From REEB76 sp049698775 (GTDB lineage: Bacteria > Pseudomonadota > Gammaproteobacteria > Natronospirales > REEB76), in contig JBAVYM010000073.1 in NCBI GenBank assembly GCA_049698775.1, positions 1 to 41,618 of the forward strand: 41,618 nucleotides of DNA, read 5' to 3'. Below the pieces are notes generated by a model. That model was not told where the DNA came from. It worked only from the letters and a program-made list of their open reading frames with translations, and did not search any database. The translations under genes were made by a program, and so were the position numbers. Shown one piece after another: positions 1 through 8,085 of the stretch; the first letter of the stretch is position 1; each line of letters begins with the position of its first letter.

Positions 1-1932
1 GTTAGGGGCGCTCCTGCTGATACCTCATTAACAAAAAATGTAGAGATCATTGCATCTGTTGCTGTAGGGAAAGGGACCATTGCGCCTTACAAGATGCTTG
101 TTCGGCCTGGGACACAGGGTACTGAACTCCTGATCATCACGGGGCAGGGGGAAAGTTTCGGCATGTCCGTACTGCACTTGGTGGACTACAAGACCCTCAA
201 AGACAAACGTCCAGACTTGAATCTATGCGGCAATGCAAGCAGTTTCATAGTCCCCAGTGCCGATTTTGCGGTGGTTGTATGCCGTGGCTCTAAGGAACTG
301 GTGGTGGTGGATTTGGTGCGCTGGCGGGTGGCTGCTCAGTTGCAGCTCAATTTTGCGCCCATCGCAGTGGCTATGATTACCAGAGACAGGGTGGCGGTAT
401 CCAGTGTATTTGACGGCGAAGTCTGCCTAATCGCCGTACATATAGATGCGGCAGGTATCCTTCGGTGCAAAGATGTGAGGCTCCAGTCTTACGCGCTCGC
501 TGCAGATCCTGCGCGGCATGTGATTTATGATACGGTGCCGGATTTCGGCATCTTTGTGCTGGATGACCGCACTCTCGACATACTCAAGGCGGTACCGGTC
601 AAGGGTACACCGTCATTCGGTGCCGTGGTATGGAATTCCAAGCTTCTGTTCACCGACCGCGAAGGCTATCTGTGGATCATGGATGCGAGCGGGCGACTCC
701 AGAGCCTTGATCTGACAGCAATTTTAGGGTTAGATCGAACCAAGCTGCCGCCACGCGGTATTGATCCCACCGACATTCTGCCCCTTGATCATCATCACAT
801 CACCGTCGTAAGTGGTCGGCAGAATAGCATCGTACTTACCGTGCAGGGGAAGTTTCCACGCTTGCGGTTTTCTCGTCTTTCATTCTTACCTTCGGGAATT
901 TACGGTATTTTTGACCGATTGCAAGCCACGGTCTTTATTACTATTCCGTCGAGTAACAAAATTGTGAGCGTATGGATGCCGATTCCTTTAATCAGTGGTC
1001 TTTACTGGAAAACCCAGAAATTTACAGTAGGCGATATCATCGAATATGCCGTACATCTCGATCATCAGGGGATGGGAATGGTTGCCACAATTGACTCTGA
1101 TAACAATCTTACGCTCGTAACGTACCACGGTGTTCTGGCAGCTCAATCTATACGATTGAAAGATTTTCGTCCTATAGGTCCACTGACATCTGGACCGGAT
1201 AACACGCTGCTGGTGATTGGTAATTATCATGGGGACTATTCCCTATTGCAGATAAATCTCGACGGCCAATTATTGCAGCACTACGCACTTACTGAATTCA
1301 ATAGTATATTCTCCATAAGCCGGCGTGGCAGACACGTATTGCTGGTGGACCGCCTCGCGGGCAAGTTCGGCATCTTGGACTTGGATTCCGGCAAGTTGGT
1401 AATACAGGATTCGGTATATGCGCGTCCCCGTGCTGGATTGCTATTCAATGATCGTCGCATGATGCTCATCCACGATACTAACCCGAATATAGGCTACAGC
1501 TTGTGGCGTGATGGCAAGATGAGTGGGTTCGTATCCACAGCCTGGCTGGCTGGCTACCCCACCGACATTGCCACTGTGGATGGCCGTGTTGCCGTCATCA
1601 GTTTCTTCGGCGGCAATATCATCAACGTAAACCCGGTCAACAACGATATTCTCCATCATGTGTCAATGCCCGACGAGCACCTTATGTCCTTAAGTGTGTG
1701 CACAGCAGGGGCAATGTGGGCCAATTCCTCGGACTTTGACGCTTCCGATTATTTTATTGCGAACGAAGGAGTGCTGGAAGCGGCGGGTAGGATAAGCATA
1801 CCAGGGCTTGATTATATATTTCCCTTACAGTCGACTCATTGCGCCCCCGAAGCGGGCGTGCTGCTATGGGCGGTGACCGATAAAAACGTTGATATTGTGC
1901 GCGTGGTGAATCCGGCGGCGGTGTCGAAGTGA
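1..1932 (+). CDS. 5'-truncated beta-propeller-like protein of unknown function
   Basis: The frame is open from the first base of the window to the TGA at 1930-1932. The first ATG (94) is preceded by 31 in-frame sense codons, so the gene very probably begins outside the window and no true start is visible. The protein (at least 643 residues in the window) is rich in short beta-strand-like segments with recurring hydrophobic, DG/DL-turn patterns (for example LVVVDLVRW, LLQINLDGQ, FGILDLDSGK), as in YVTN/WD40-type propellers. I see no catalytic motif, no membrane segment and no recognisable family. It lies just upstream of a nucleotide-sugar dehydratase, so a role in a surface-polysaccharide locus is possible, but that is inference from position only. 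Coding is clear; function is unknown. Confidence 0.7.
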   Translation, partial: VRGAPADTSLTKNVEIIASVAVGKGTIAPYKMLVRPGTQGTELLIITGQGESFGMSVLHLVDYKTLKDKRPDLNLCGNASSFIVPSADFAVVVCRGSKELVVVDLVRWRVAAQLQLNFAPIAVAMITRDRVAVSSVFDGEVCLIAVHIDAAGILRCKDVRLQSYALAADPARHVIYDTVPDFGIFVLDDRTLDILKAVPVKGTPSFGAVVWNSKLLFTDREGYLWIMDASGRLQSLDLTAILGLDRTKLPPRGIDPTDILPLDHHHITVVSGRQNSIVLTVQGKFPRLRFSRLSFLPSGIYGIFDRLQATVFITIPSSNKIVSVWMPIPLISGLYWKTQKFTVGDIIEYAVHLDHQGMGMVATIDSDNNLTLVTYHGVLAAQSIRLKDFRPIGPLTSGPDNTLLVIGNYHGDYSLLQINLDGQLLQHYALTEFNSIFSISRRGRHVLLVDRLAGKFGILDLDSGKLVIQDSVYARPRAGLLFNDRRMMLIHDTNPNIGYSLWRDGKMSGFVSTAWLAGYPTDIATVDGRVAVISFFGGNIINVNPVNNDILHHVSMPDEHLMSLSVCTAGAMWANSSDFDASDYFIANEGVLEAAGRISIPGLDYIFPLQSTHCAPEAGVLLWAVTDKNVDIVRVVNPAAVSK

Positions 1933-1955
1933 GCGTCGCGTACCTAGGCGATTAT

Positions 1956-2143
1956 TCAGGCCCCCGCTTCTTTGACCACCTCGAGCTCGAGCTCCGCCAC
2001 GGGCATTTTTAACCTGACGTTCTTGTGCTGCAGTCGCTTGAGTGTCGCCATCTACGATGCGCCATCCTTTCAAACCAGCGCCGTTAACCGTAGAGGGTCT
2101 GCTCTGACACGCCAAACTTTGCGTACCGTGGCCGATACGCCAT
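1956..2143 (-). pseudogene. Decayed IS3-family transposase OrfA fragment
   Basis: Read on the minus strand, about 2122-2087 encodes AKFGVSEQTLYG followed by a stop and RRWFERM, which resembles the helix-turn-helix of IS3-type OrfA (usually ...GVSEQTLYxWRxxFGGM). After a frame change, 2051-1956 encodes a 31-residue stretch starting MATLKRLQHKNVRLK and ending AELELEVVKEAGA before a TGA. This matches the leucine-zipper-like OrfA tail (LKRLxxENxRLKKLVAExxLExxxxKE). The two pieces lie in different frames and the first contains a stop, so the gene is dead. No OrfB and no convincing terminal inverted repeats remain nearby. The rest of the 1933-2297 gap holds only a weak promoter candidate for the next gene. 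Confidence 0.6.
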
Positions 2144-2237
2144 CAGGACCTGCAACGGGTTATCACAAAACTGCCGGCACTCTAGAAGATCGGGGGCACC
2201 CAGACTTACGTTTGATTTTCAAAAACGGTAAACTGTT

Positions 2238-2246
2238 TGCTACATT
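2238..2246 (+). promoter_or_regulatory. Possible extended -10 promoter element
   Basis: TGCTACATT fits the TGnTATAAT extended -10 pattern at four of the six hexamer positions plus the TG. It lies about 50 bases before the chosen start of the downstream dehydratase gene. No good -35 hexamer sits at 17 +/- 1 bases upstream; TTGATT at 2212-2217 is 23 bases away. Weak support only. Confidence 0.22.
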
Positions 2247-2297
2247 ATAGGTCGAGCTGGGATTCCGGCCTAAATGTTATACGTCAAGGGAGACGGG

Positions 2298-4190
2298 ATG
2301 AGATTCAAATCAGCGGCAGTATTCAGGCGGATTCTTGTCTTTTGCCATGATATTACATGGGTACCGATAACTATATTGGTCGCCTACTGGTTGCGTCTCA
2401 ATCTTGGTCTGATTCCAAGACCAATGCTGTCCGGGGCGGTGGAGCTTGCGTCCGTGGCGATCGTACTGCATGCCCTCATGTTCTGGATCTTTGGGTGCTA
2501 TCGCGGTGCCTGGCGGTTCGCATCAATTCCCGATCTATTGCAATTGTTTAAGGCCATCCTGGCAGGGGTAATCGCTACCACGGTGGTGTGTTTCATGATC
2601 GGACGGCTTCAGAGCATCCCGCGCTCAGTTTTGGTGTTATACCCGCTGCTGTTGCTGGGAATATTGAGTACTGCACGCGTGACATATCGTGCTATCAAAG
2701 ACCGCAACTTCAAACTAGACTTTGAAAACGGCACCCGTGCGTTATTGGTGGGCGCTGGGCGGGCTGGAGAAATGCTGGTTCGGGACTTAGAGCGTCATAC
2801 ACAATTCGTACCTATTGCGTTTATTGACGATGATCCCCACAAACAAGGTCAAGAAATCCGTGGTATCCGGGTTCGCGGTAACGTAAGTGATATCCCCAGA
2901 TTTCTTGATGAATTTTCTATCGAGACAGTACTTATTACTATGCCTTCGGCGCCGCGTCAGGTCATGGACGAGGTGGTTCGGGTATGCGCGGAACGTGGTA
3001 TTCAATGCCGCACCTTACCCTCGCTCGCTGAACTCGCCGACGGTCGTATTGAAGTTTCCCGCCTGCGAGCCGTGACCGTGGAGGATCTGTTGGGGCGTGA
3101 GCCTGTGATTCTTGACCGTCAGGCGGTCAGCGCATTCCTGCGTGGCAAGCGCGTGCTGGTAACAGGCGGTGGCGGTTCAATTGGTGCAGAGCTTTGCCGC
3201 CGGATCAGCCTTCACGAGCCGGGCCTGCTGGCGATACTCGATAATTGTGAATACAATTTGTATTGCATAGATCAGGAATTGAGCACTCAGTATCCTGGAT
3301 TAATGTTCAACACTATGCTGGGCGATGTGCGGGATAGGCTCACAATTAGTAGCCTGTTTGAGGAGCTCAAACCCCAGGTGGTTTTCCATGCAGCGGCCTA
3401 CAAGCACGTCCCGATAGTGGAAGATAACATCATAGAAGGGATACGCAATAATGTTTTTGGTACCAAGATAGTAGCGGATGCCGCCAAATACCATGACATT
3501 GAGACATTCGTCATGATATCCACGGATAAAACGGTCAACCCCACCAACGTGATGGGCACTACGAAACGGGTAGCGGAACTTTATTGTCAAGGATTGAATG
3601 AAACTGGCCGCACGCATTTCATCACTACACGCTTTGGAAACGTGTTGGCCTCCGCCGGCTCGGTTATACCCTTGTTTGAGCGTCAGATCGCCGCCGGCGG
3701 TCCGGTGACTGTTACCCATCCGGAGATCACCCGCTATTTCATGACCATTCCAGAGGCGGCGAGCCTGATATTACAGGCCGGCGCCATCGGCAAGGGCGGC
3801 GAAATCTTCGTGCTGGATATGGGTGAGCCTATGCGCATTGCCGAGCTTGCGGAAAAGCTGATCCAGCTTTCTGGTTTGCAACCTGGGCGCGATATCGATA
3901 TTGCCTATACTGGATTGCGTCCTGGGGAAAAACTACACGAAGAGCTGTTTTATGCCCAGGAGGAATTGCGGAAAACTGCACACCCCAAACTGCTATTGGC
4001 GGGTTGCGCTACCGTAGAGCCAGTGCAGATAGATGATGGACTCAAGAGACTGAGTGAAGCGATGGCGGAACGCAATCAAGAACGTGCACTGCTTGAGCTA
4101 AAATTGCTGGTGCCAGAATTCCAACCCGGCGTGTCTTGGGAAGAACGTAAACAACGCCGCATACGACCACAGCTCCAAGTGGTGAAGTAG
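2298..4190 (+). CDS. Membrane-bound UDP-sugar 4,6-dehydratase/epimerase (WbpM/CapD/FlaA1 family)
   Basis: This enzyme class converts UDP-GlcNAc-type sugars to 4-keto-6-deoxy intermediates for O-antigen or capsule sugars. The N-terminal ~130 residues hold about four hydrophobic segments. A first Rossmann-like domain carries VGAGRAGEMLVRDL, and the catalytic SDR domain starts with VTGGGGSIGAELCRRI. The region STDKTVNPTNVMGTTKR contains the M-x3-K pair that replaces the usual YxxxK in the WbpM group. Length (630 residues) is normal for the long, two-domain form. I chose ATG 2298 because AAGGGAG lies five bases upstream; the in-frame ATG at 2274 has no Shine-Dalgarno. It probably belongs to a polysaccharide cluster extending left of the window. 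Substrate stereochemistry cannot be assigned from sequence. Confidence 0.9.
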   Translation: MRFKSAAVFRRILVFCHDITWVPITILVAYWLRLNLGLIPRPMLSGAVELASVAIVLHALMFWIFGCYRGAWRFASIPDLLQLFKAILAGVIATTVVCFMIGRLQSIPRSVLVLYPLLLLGILSTARVTYRAIKDRNFKLDFENGTRALLVGAGRAGEMLVRDLERHTQFVPIAFIDDDPHKQGQEIRGIRVRGNVSDIPRFLDEFSIETVLITMPSAPRQVMDEVVRVCAERGIQCRTLPSLAELADGRIEVSRLRAVTVEDLLGREPVILDRQAVSAFLRGKRVLVTGGGGSIGAELCRRISLHEPGLLAILDNCEYNLYCIDQELSTQYPGLMFNTMLGDVRDRLTISSLFEELKPQVVFHAAAYKHVPIVEDNIIEGIRNNVFGTKIVADAAKYHDIETFVMISTDKTVNPTNVMGTTKRVAELYCQGLNETGRTHFITTRFGNVLASAGSVIPLFERQIAAGGPVTVTHPEITRYFMTIPEAASLILQAGAIGKGGEIFVLDMGEPMRIAELAEKLIQLSGLQPGRDIDIAYTGLRPGEKLHEELFYAQEELRKTAHPKLLLAGCATVEPVQIDDGLKRLSEAMAERNQERALLELKLLVPEFQPGVSWEERKQRRIRPQLQVVK

Positions 4191-4373
4191 AAGCGACGTC
4201 AAACACCATGAAGGTTTTTTGGGTTGTAATGATGTCATCACCACTTCGATGGATTGGCGGATTTGCAGGAGTAGCGTAGCATTCTGCGACAACCGAATAC
4301 GTGCTTGGATTTCCCTGTTTTTCAATATGTCCATAGGGGCTTTTATTTTACCTCCCTTATTGAGAACCAACGC

Positions 4374-5780
4374 ATGACCGGGACCAACAGGCTCCATATA
4401 AAAACTTTCGGCTGTCAGATGAACGAGTACGACTCCGCAAAGATGGCAGAGGTGCTGCGCAGTTCCCATGGTTACGAGCTGACAGAGCGGGCTGAGGAAG
4501 CCGACGTGATGCTGCTCAATACCTGCTCGGTGCGTGAAAAGGCGCAGGAAAAAGTGTTTTCACAGCTCGGACGCTGGCGCGAACTAAAGCAGCAAAACCC
4601 CGACCTGATCATCGGTGTGGGCGGTTGCGTGGCCAGCCAGGAAGGCGAGAATATCGTCAAGCGTGCGCCGTTCGTGGATCTGGTGTTTGGCCCGCAGACC
4701 CTGCACCGCCTACCGGAGATGCTGGAGGAAACTCGCCGCACGCGACGCCCAGTGGTGGATATTTCCTTTCCAGAGATCGAGAAGTTCGACAAGCTCCCAC
4801 CGCCGCGTGCCGAAGGCGCGACCGCTTTTGTATCTATCATGGAGGGGTGTAGCAAGTACTGCACGTTCTGTGTGGTGCCCTACACCCGCGGTGAGGAAGT
4901 GAGCCGGCCATTTGATGACGTGATTGCCGAAATTGCAGAACTGGCGGAGCAGGGCGTGAAGGAGGTGACGCTGCTGGGCCAGAACGTTAACGGCTATCGC
5001 GGAGTGCGGCACGATGGCTCGATTGCCGACTTGGCAATGCTCATCGAATATGTGGCGACACTGGATGGCATCGAACGCATCCGCTTCACGACTTCCCATC
5101 CGCTGGAATTCGGCGACTCCCTGATCCGGTCGTTTGCTGAAGTACCGAAGCTCGCCAATTACCTGCATCTGCCGGTGCAGAGTGGTTCCGACCGTATCCT
5201 CGCCGCCATGAAACGCAATTACACCACTCTGGAATACAAGGCTAAGATCAGGAAACTGCGGGCCGTGCGTCCGGATATCAGCCTGTCGTCGGATTTTATC
5301 GTGGGCTTCCCGGGCGAGACTGAAACAGATTTCGAAGCCACTCTGAAACTGATAGACGAGGTGCAGTTCGATCAGGCATTCAGTTTCATCTATAGCCGCC
5401 GCCCCGGTACGCCGGCCGCGTCCTTCCACGACGACGTGCCGTATGAAGAGAAAGTGCACCGCCTGGAAACCTTGCAGGCTCGTGTCTACGCTTTCGGACA
5501 GCAGTACATGCGGCGGCTTGAAGGTGGTGTGCAGCGCGTGCTGGTGGAACGGCATTCCACCAAGAATCCGCGCGAACTGGCTGGCCGAACCGAATGCAAT
5601 CGCTGGGTAAATTTTGCCGGCGATACTCGCCTTATCGGCCGGTTCGCGGATGTCGTTATCACGGATGTGAAACAGAATTCCCTGCGCGGCGCGGTCGTCA
5701 CAAACCGGTTAACCGCTTTTCGTTCGGCGCAATCCGGGTTTGAGCGCCAAACATTGGATAGCAACGCAAATTTTTCTTGA
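4374..5780 (+). CDS. miaB: tRNA-2-methylthio-N6-isopentenyladenosine synthase MiaB
   Basis: Radical-SAM methylthiotransferase that adds the 2-methylthio group to i6A37 of tRNAs in the cytoplasm. Six cysteines for two Fe-S clusters are in place: C14 (TFGCQMN), C51 (NTCSVRE) and C85 (GGCVAS) in the UPF0004 domain, and C159-x3-C163-x2-C166 (EGCSKYCTFC) in the radical-SAM core. A C-terminal TRAM-like domain follows (about 385-455). ATG 4374 gives 468 residues; family members usually begin within a few residues of the first cysteine motif, so the upstream TTG at 4305 is unlikely. Here miaB heads the miaB-ybeZ-ybeY-corC-lnt run but is separated from ybeZ by a toxin-antitoxin pair. Its TGA lies inside the -35 box of that pair. 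Confidence 0.96.
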   Translation: MTGTNRLHIKTFGCQMNEYDSAKMAEVLRSSHGYELTERAEEADVMLLNTCSVREKAQEKVFSQLGRWRELKQQNPDLIIGVGGCVASQEGENIVKRAPFVDLVFGPQTLHRLPEMLEETRRTRRPVVDISFPEIEKFDKLPPPRAEGATAFVSIMEGCSKYCTFCVVPYTRGEEVSRPFDDVIAEIAELAEQGVKEVTLLGQNVNGYRGVRHDGSIADLAMLIEYVATLDGIERIRFTTSHPLEFGDSLIRSFAEVPKLANYLHLPVQSGSDRILAAMKRNYTTLEYKAKIRKLRAVRPDISLSSDFIVGFPGETETDFEATLKLIDEVQFDQAFSFIYSRRPGTPAASFHDDVPYEEKVHRLETLQARVYAFGQQYMRRLEGGVQRVLVERHSTKNPRELAGRTECNRWVNFAGDTRLIGRFADVVITDVKQNSLRGAVVTNRLTAFRSAQSGFERQTLDSNANFS

Positions 5781-5805
5781 TTTCTCCCCATCCTTTTTGT
5801 AAGAT
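5777..5805 (+). promoter_or_regulatory. Sigma-70-type promoter of the AbrB/PIN toxin-antitoxin pair
   Basis: TTGATT at 5777-5782 and TAAGAT at 5800-5805 are separated by exactly 17 bases. The TGA stop of miaB (5778-5780) is embedded in the -35 hexamer. The predicted start site is near 5812, inside the adjacent palindrome, about 17 bases before the antitoxin start codon. Confidence 0.6.
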
Positions 5806-5824
5806 TTCCTTACTGTAAGGAAAT
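5804..5824 (+). promoter_or_regulatory. 21-bp palindromic operator of the toxin-antitoxin operon
   Basis: Arms ATTTCCTTAC and GTAAGGAAAT are perfect inverted repeats around a single central T. The site overlaps the last two bases of the -10 hexamer and the predicted start site, and its right arm contains the AAGGAAA Shine-Dalgarno of the antitoxin. Autorepression by an AbrB/MazE-fold antitoxin at such a site is usual for these modules; binding here is inferred. Confidence 0.6.
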
Positions 5825-5828
5825 TATC

Positions 5829-6050
5829 GTGCTTGCCAAGAAGACTTCCAAAAACCAGATCACCTTGCCAAAGGCCGTTATCAGCCGGTTTCCCGCCGTC
5901 GAGTATTTCGATGTGCGCGAGGAAAACGGTCGGATCGTACTGGCTCCAGTGAAAACCAGCCGTACCGAAGCAGTTCGGGAAAAACTGCAAGCGCTTGGTA
6001 TCACATCTGCGGACGTGGATGACGCGGTTGCGTGGGCGCGCAAGCAGTGA
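5829..6050 (+). CDS. AbrB/MazE/SpoVT-family antitoxin
   Basis: A 73-residue protein with the swapped-hairpin AbrB signature KTSKNQITLPKAVI at its N-terminus, then FDVREENGRIVLAPV completing the DNA-binding fold. The charged C-terminal tail (about 40-73, ending VDDAVAWARKQ) is the likely toxin-binding segment. It starts with GTG at 5829, supported by AAGGAAA five bases upstream. It overlaps the downstream PIN gene by four bases (GTGA), typical of translational coupling in toxin-antitoxin operons. It should neutralise the PIN nuclease and repress its own promoter through the palindrome just upstream. No close named homologue can be assigned from sequence alone. Confidence 0.85.
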   Translation: MLAKKTSKNQITLPKAVISRFPAVEYFDVREENGRIVLAPVKTSRTEAVREKLQALGITSADVDDAVAWARKQ

Positions 6051-6478
6051 GCCTGCGGGCGGTTTTCGATACCAATATCGTGATTTCTGCGCTTTTGTTC
6101 CCGGCCGGAAGGCTGTCTTGGCTGCGCGATGTATGGCAAACGGGGAGGGTAATACCGTTGGCAAGCAGGGCGTCGGTGCAGGAATTGCACCGTGTGCTGT
6201 CCTATCCAAAATTTTCCCTTTCAGGCGCGGACCGGGAAGAACTGCTGGGCGACTATTTGCCATTTGCCGAGCTGGTGACGTTGCCTGCACGGTTGCCTGT
6301 CTTGCCAAAATGTCGTGATTCTCATGATCAGAAATTCATCGAACTTGCTTTTGCTGCCGAAGCCGAGACGCTGGTCAGCGGCGACAAGGATTTGCTCACG
6401 CTCAATGGCCAAGTGAGATTCAAAATCTGCGATCCGGAGGCGTTCAGGCAAATGTTGGCTGGAATCACTCCGCCCTGA
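6047..6478 (+). CDS. PIN-domain toxin (COG1569-type ribonuclease)
   Basis: A 143-residue PIN-fold protein, predicted Mg-dependent endoribonuclease toxin. It begins LRAVFDTNIVISALL with the first catalytic Asp at residue 8; an acidic residue follows in the central helix (SVQELHRVL), and RDSHDQKFIELAFAAEAETLVSGDKDLL carries the later acidic cluster. This DxxD...DKDLL arrangement is that of the 'putative toxin component, PIN family' group. GTG 6047 overlaps the antitoxin stop as GTGA; the more upstream GTG at 6032 would create a longer overlap and is less likely. The pair is inserted between miaB and ybeZ, which are normally adjacent. No frameshift or truncation is visible, so the toxin should be intact. 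Confidence 0.85.
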   Translation: MSLRAVFDTNIVISALLFPAGRLSWLRDVWQTGRVIPLASRASVQELHRVLSYPKFSLSGADREELLGDYLPFAELVTLPARLPVLPKCRDSHDQKFIELAFAAEAETLVSGDKDLLTLNGQVRFKICDPEAFRQMLAGITPP

Positions 6479-6493
6479 CATGCCTAATCGCGC

Positions 6494-7483
6494 GTGAACC
6501 TGCAACCGCATTCCATTGATTTTGCTTTGGAGCCATCCGATAACAAGAGGTTGGCGAATCTCTGCGGCCAGTTCGACGAACATCTGCGCCAGATCGAACA
6601 GCGCCTGGGAGTGGAGATCAACAACCGTGGCAACCAGTTCCGCGTCATCGGCGATGCGGGACCGGCACAGGCCGCCGTCGCGATCCTGAAAGAACTTTAC
6701 AAGGCTACTGCCCACGAGCATATCCGCCGCGAGACCGTGCACTTGTCTTTGCAGCAATCTGGCGTGGCTGCCTTGCTGAGCAGGAAAGGTGAAGTGCAAA
6801 TGGCCGATGAGGTTGTAATTCCCACCAAGGAAGGGCGAGTGCATGGGCGCGGTCCGAACCAGCGGCGTTACCTGCAAAACATAGCAGCCAATGATCTCAG
6901 TTTCGGCATCGGCCCGGCCGGGACCGGCAAGACTTATTTGGCTGTCGCCAGTGCCGTGGCAGCCCTCAACCATGACCAGGTACGTCGTCTGGTGCTGGTG
7001 CGGCCGGCGGTAGAGGCCGGTGAGCGTCTGGGGTTTTTGCCCGGCAGCATGTCGGAGAAAGTGGATCCCTATCTGCGCCCGATTTACGACGCGCTCTATG
7101 AAATGCTCGGGTTTGAGCGGGTCAACCGCCTGCTGGAGCACGGGGTCATCGAGGTGGCGCCGCTGGCGTTCATGCGCGGGCGCACGCTCAACGAAGCCTT
7201 CATCATTCTGGACGAAGCGCAAAATACCACCGTTGATCAGATGAAGATGTTTCTCACGCGTATCGGCTTCGGGTCAAAGACCGTGGTCACCGGTGACATT
7301 ACCCAGGTTGACATTCCGCGTCCGCAGCATTCGGGTTTGCGGGATGCGGTGGATTTATTGCGCGGCATGGATGGTGTGAGTTTCACGTTCTTCACCGCCG
7401 CTGATGTGGTGCGCCATCCGCTGGTGCAGCGTATCGTCAGCGCCTACGAGCAACGCGACCCGCCGGATGACCCAAAACGCTGA
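6494..7483 (+). CDS. ybeZ: PhoH-like ATPase YbeZ
   Basis: Cytoplasmic P-loop ATPase of the PhoH group, functionally linked to the RNase YbeY. Walker A is GPAGTGKT at residues 140-147 and Walker B is IILDE with Asp at about 240, followed by AQNTT. The N-terminal ~100 residues form the KH-like/PhoH N-domain. The GTG at 6494 gives 329 residues, about the usual length, and no better start is seen; the Shine-Dalgarno is weak. It lies 15 bases after the PIN toxin gene and 75 bases before ybeY, keeping the classic ybeZ-ybeY-corC-lnt order. Because the toxin-antitoxin pair sits upstream, ybeZ may now be transcribed from both the miaB promoter and the toxin-antitoxin promoter. Confidence 0.95.
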   Translation: MNLQPHSIDFALEPSDNKRLANLCGQFDEHLRQIEQRLGVEINNRGNQFRVIGDAGPAQAAVAILKELYKATAHEHIRRETVHLSLQQSGVAALLSRKGEVQMADEVVIPTKEGRVHGRGPNQRRYLQNIAANDLSFGIGPAGTGKTYLAVASAVAALNHDQVRRLVLVRPAVEAGERLGFLPGSMSEKVDPYLRPIYDALYEMLGFERVNRLLEHGVIEVAPLAFMRGRTLNEAFIILDEAQNTTVDQMKMFLTRIGFGSKTVVTGDITQVDIPRPQHSGLRDAVDLLRGMDGVSFTFFTAADVVRHPLVQRIVSAYEQRDPPDDPKR

Positions 7484-7558
7484 ACAACTCTTTGCAGGCG
7501 CGGCGAAATGTACGATGAACGCGGATGCAACCAGTACTTTGTCAAGATTGAATGAAGC

Positions 7559-8014
7559 ATGTTGGAAAACATACAAGTAACGATACAAAAACTGACGCGA
7601 GTCGAAGCCGTGCCGACCCGGGCGCAGTTTGTTCGATGGGTAAATGCGGCCCTGAAAGGGCGTCGAGGTTCGACGGAATTGACAATTCGTATCGTGGATG
7701 AACGGGAAAGCGCAACGCTCAACCGGACTTACCGCCACAAGGATCACGCCACCAACGTATTGTCGTTTCCTACAGGGCTGCCGCTTGCTATCGAGCCGTC
7801 TCTGCTCGGTGATCTGGTGATCTGCGCGCCGGTGGTGTTGCGGGAGGCGGCGGAGCAGGGCAAGCCGGTAGATAGCCATTGGGCGCATTTGACAGTGCAT
7901 GGCGTCTTGCATCTTTTGGGCTACGATCACGAGGCGGAAGCTCAAGCCCGCGAGATGGAATCCATGGAGACGGCAGTTCTCGCGGGGTTGGGCTTCCCCG
8001 ACCCCTACGCCTGA
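7559..8014 (+). CDS. ybeY: Endoribonuclease / rRNA maturation factor YbeY
   Basis: Zinc-dependent endoribonuclease involved in 16S rRNA 3' maturation and ribosome quality control. The metal-binding signature HGVLHLLGYDH (HxxxHxxGYDH) is intact near residue 108, and the upstream RTYRHKDHATNVLSFP motif is the other conserved block of the family. Length is 151 residues, normal for the family. It sits between ybeZ and corC in the standard order. ATG 7559 is preceded by a modest AATGAAGC, so translation may depend on coupling to upstream genes. Confidence 0.95.
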   Translation: MLENIQVTIQKLTRVEAVPTRAQFVRWVNAALKGRRGSTELTIRIVDERESATLNRTYRHKDHATNVLSFPTGLPLAIEPSLLGDLVICAPVVLREAAEQGKPVDSHWAHLTVHGVLHLLGYDHEAEAQAREMESMETAVLAGLGFPDPYA

Positions 8015-8085
8015 AGGCCGAGGATTTGCAGCCGCGGCCATACCCGATAAACTTGCTTCATGGTCCACTTCACATATTGGTTTTC

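Noticed and set aside
1972..2250. Plus-strand 92-codon frame in the propeller-dehydratase gap
   Set aside because: Ser-rich start, no Shine-Dalgarno; the same DNA is better explained as a decayed minus-strand OrfA.
4177..4246. AAGTGGTGA/TCACCACTT 9-bp inverted repeat around the end of the dehydratase gene
   Set aside because: The loop is over 50 bases and there is no T-run, so it is not a credible terminator; chance or a weak structure.
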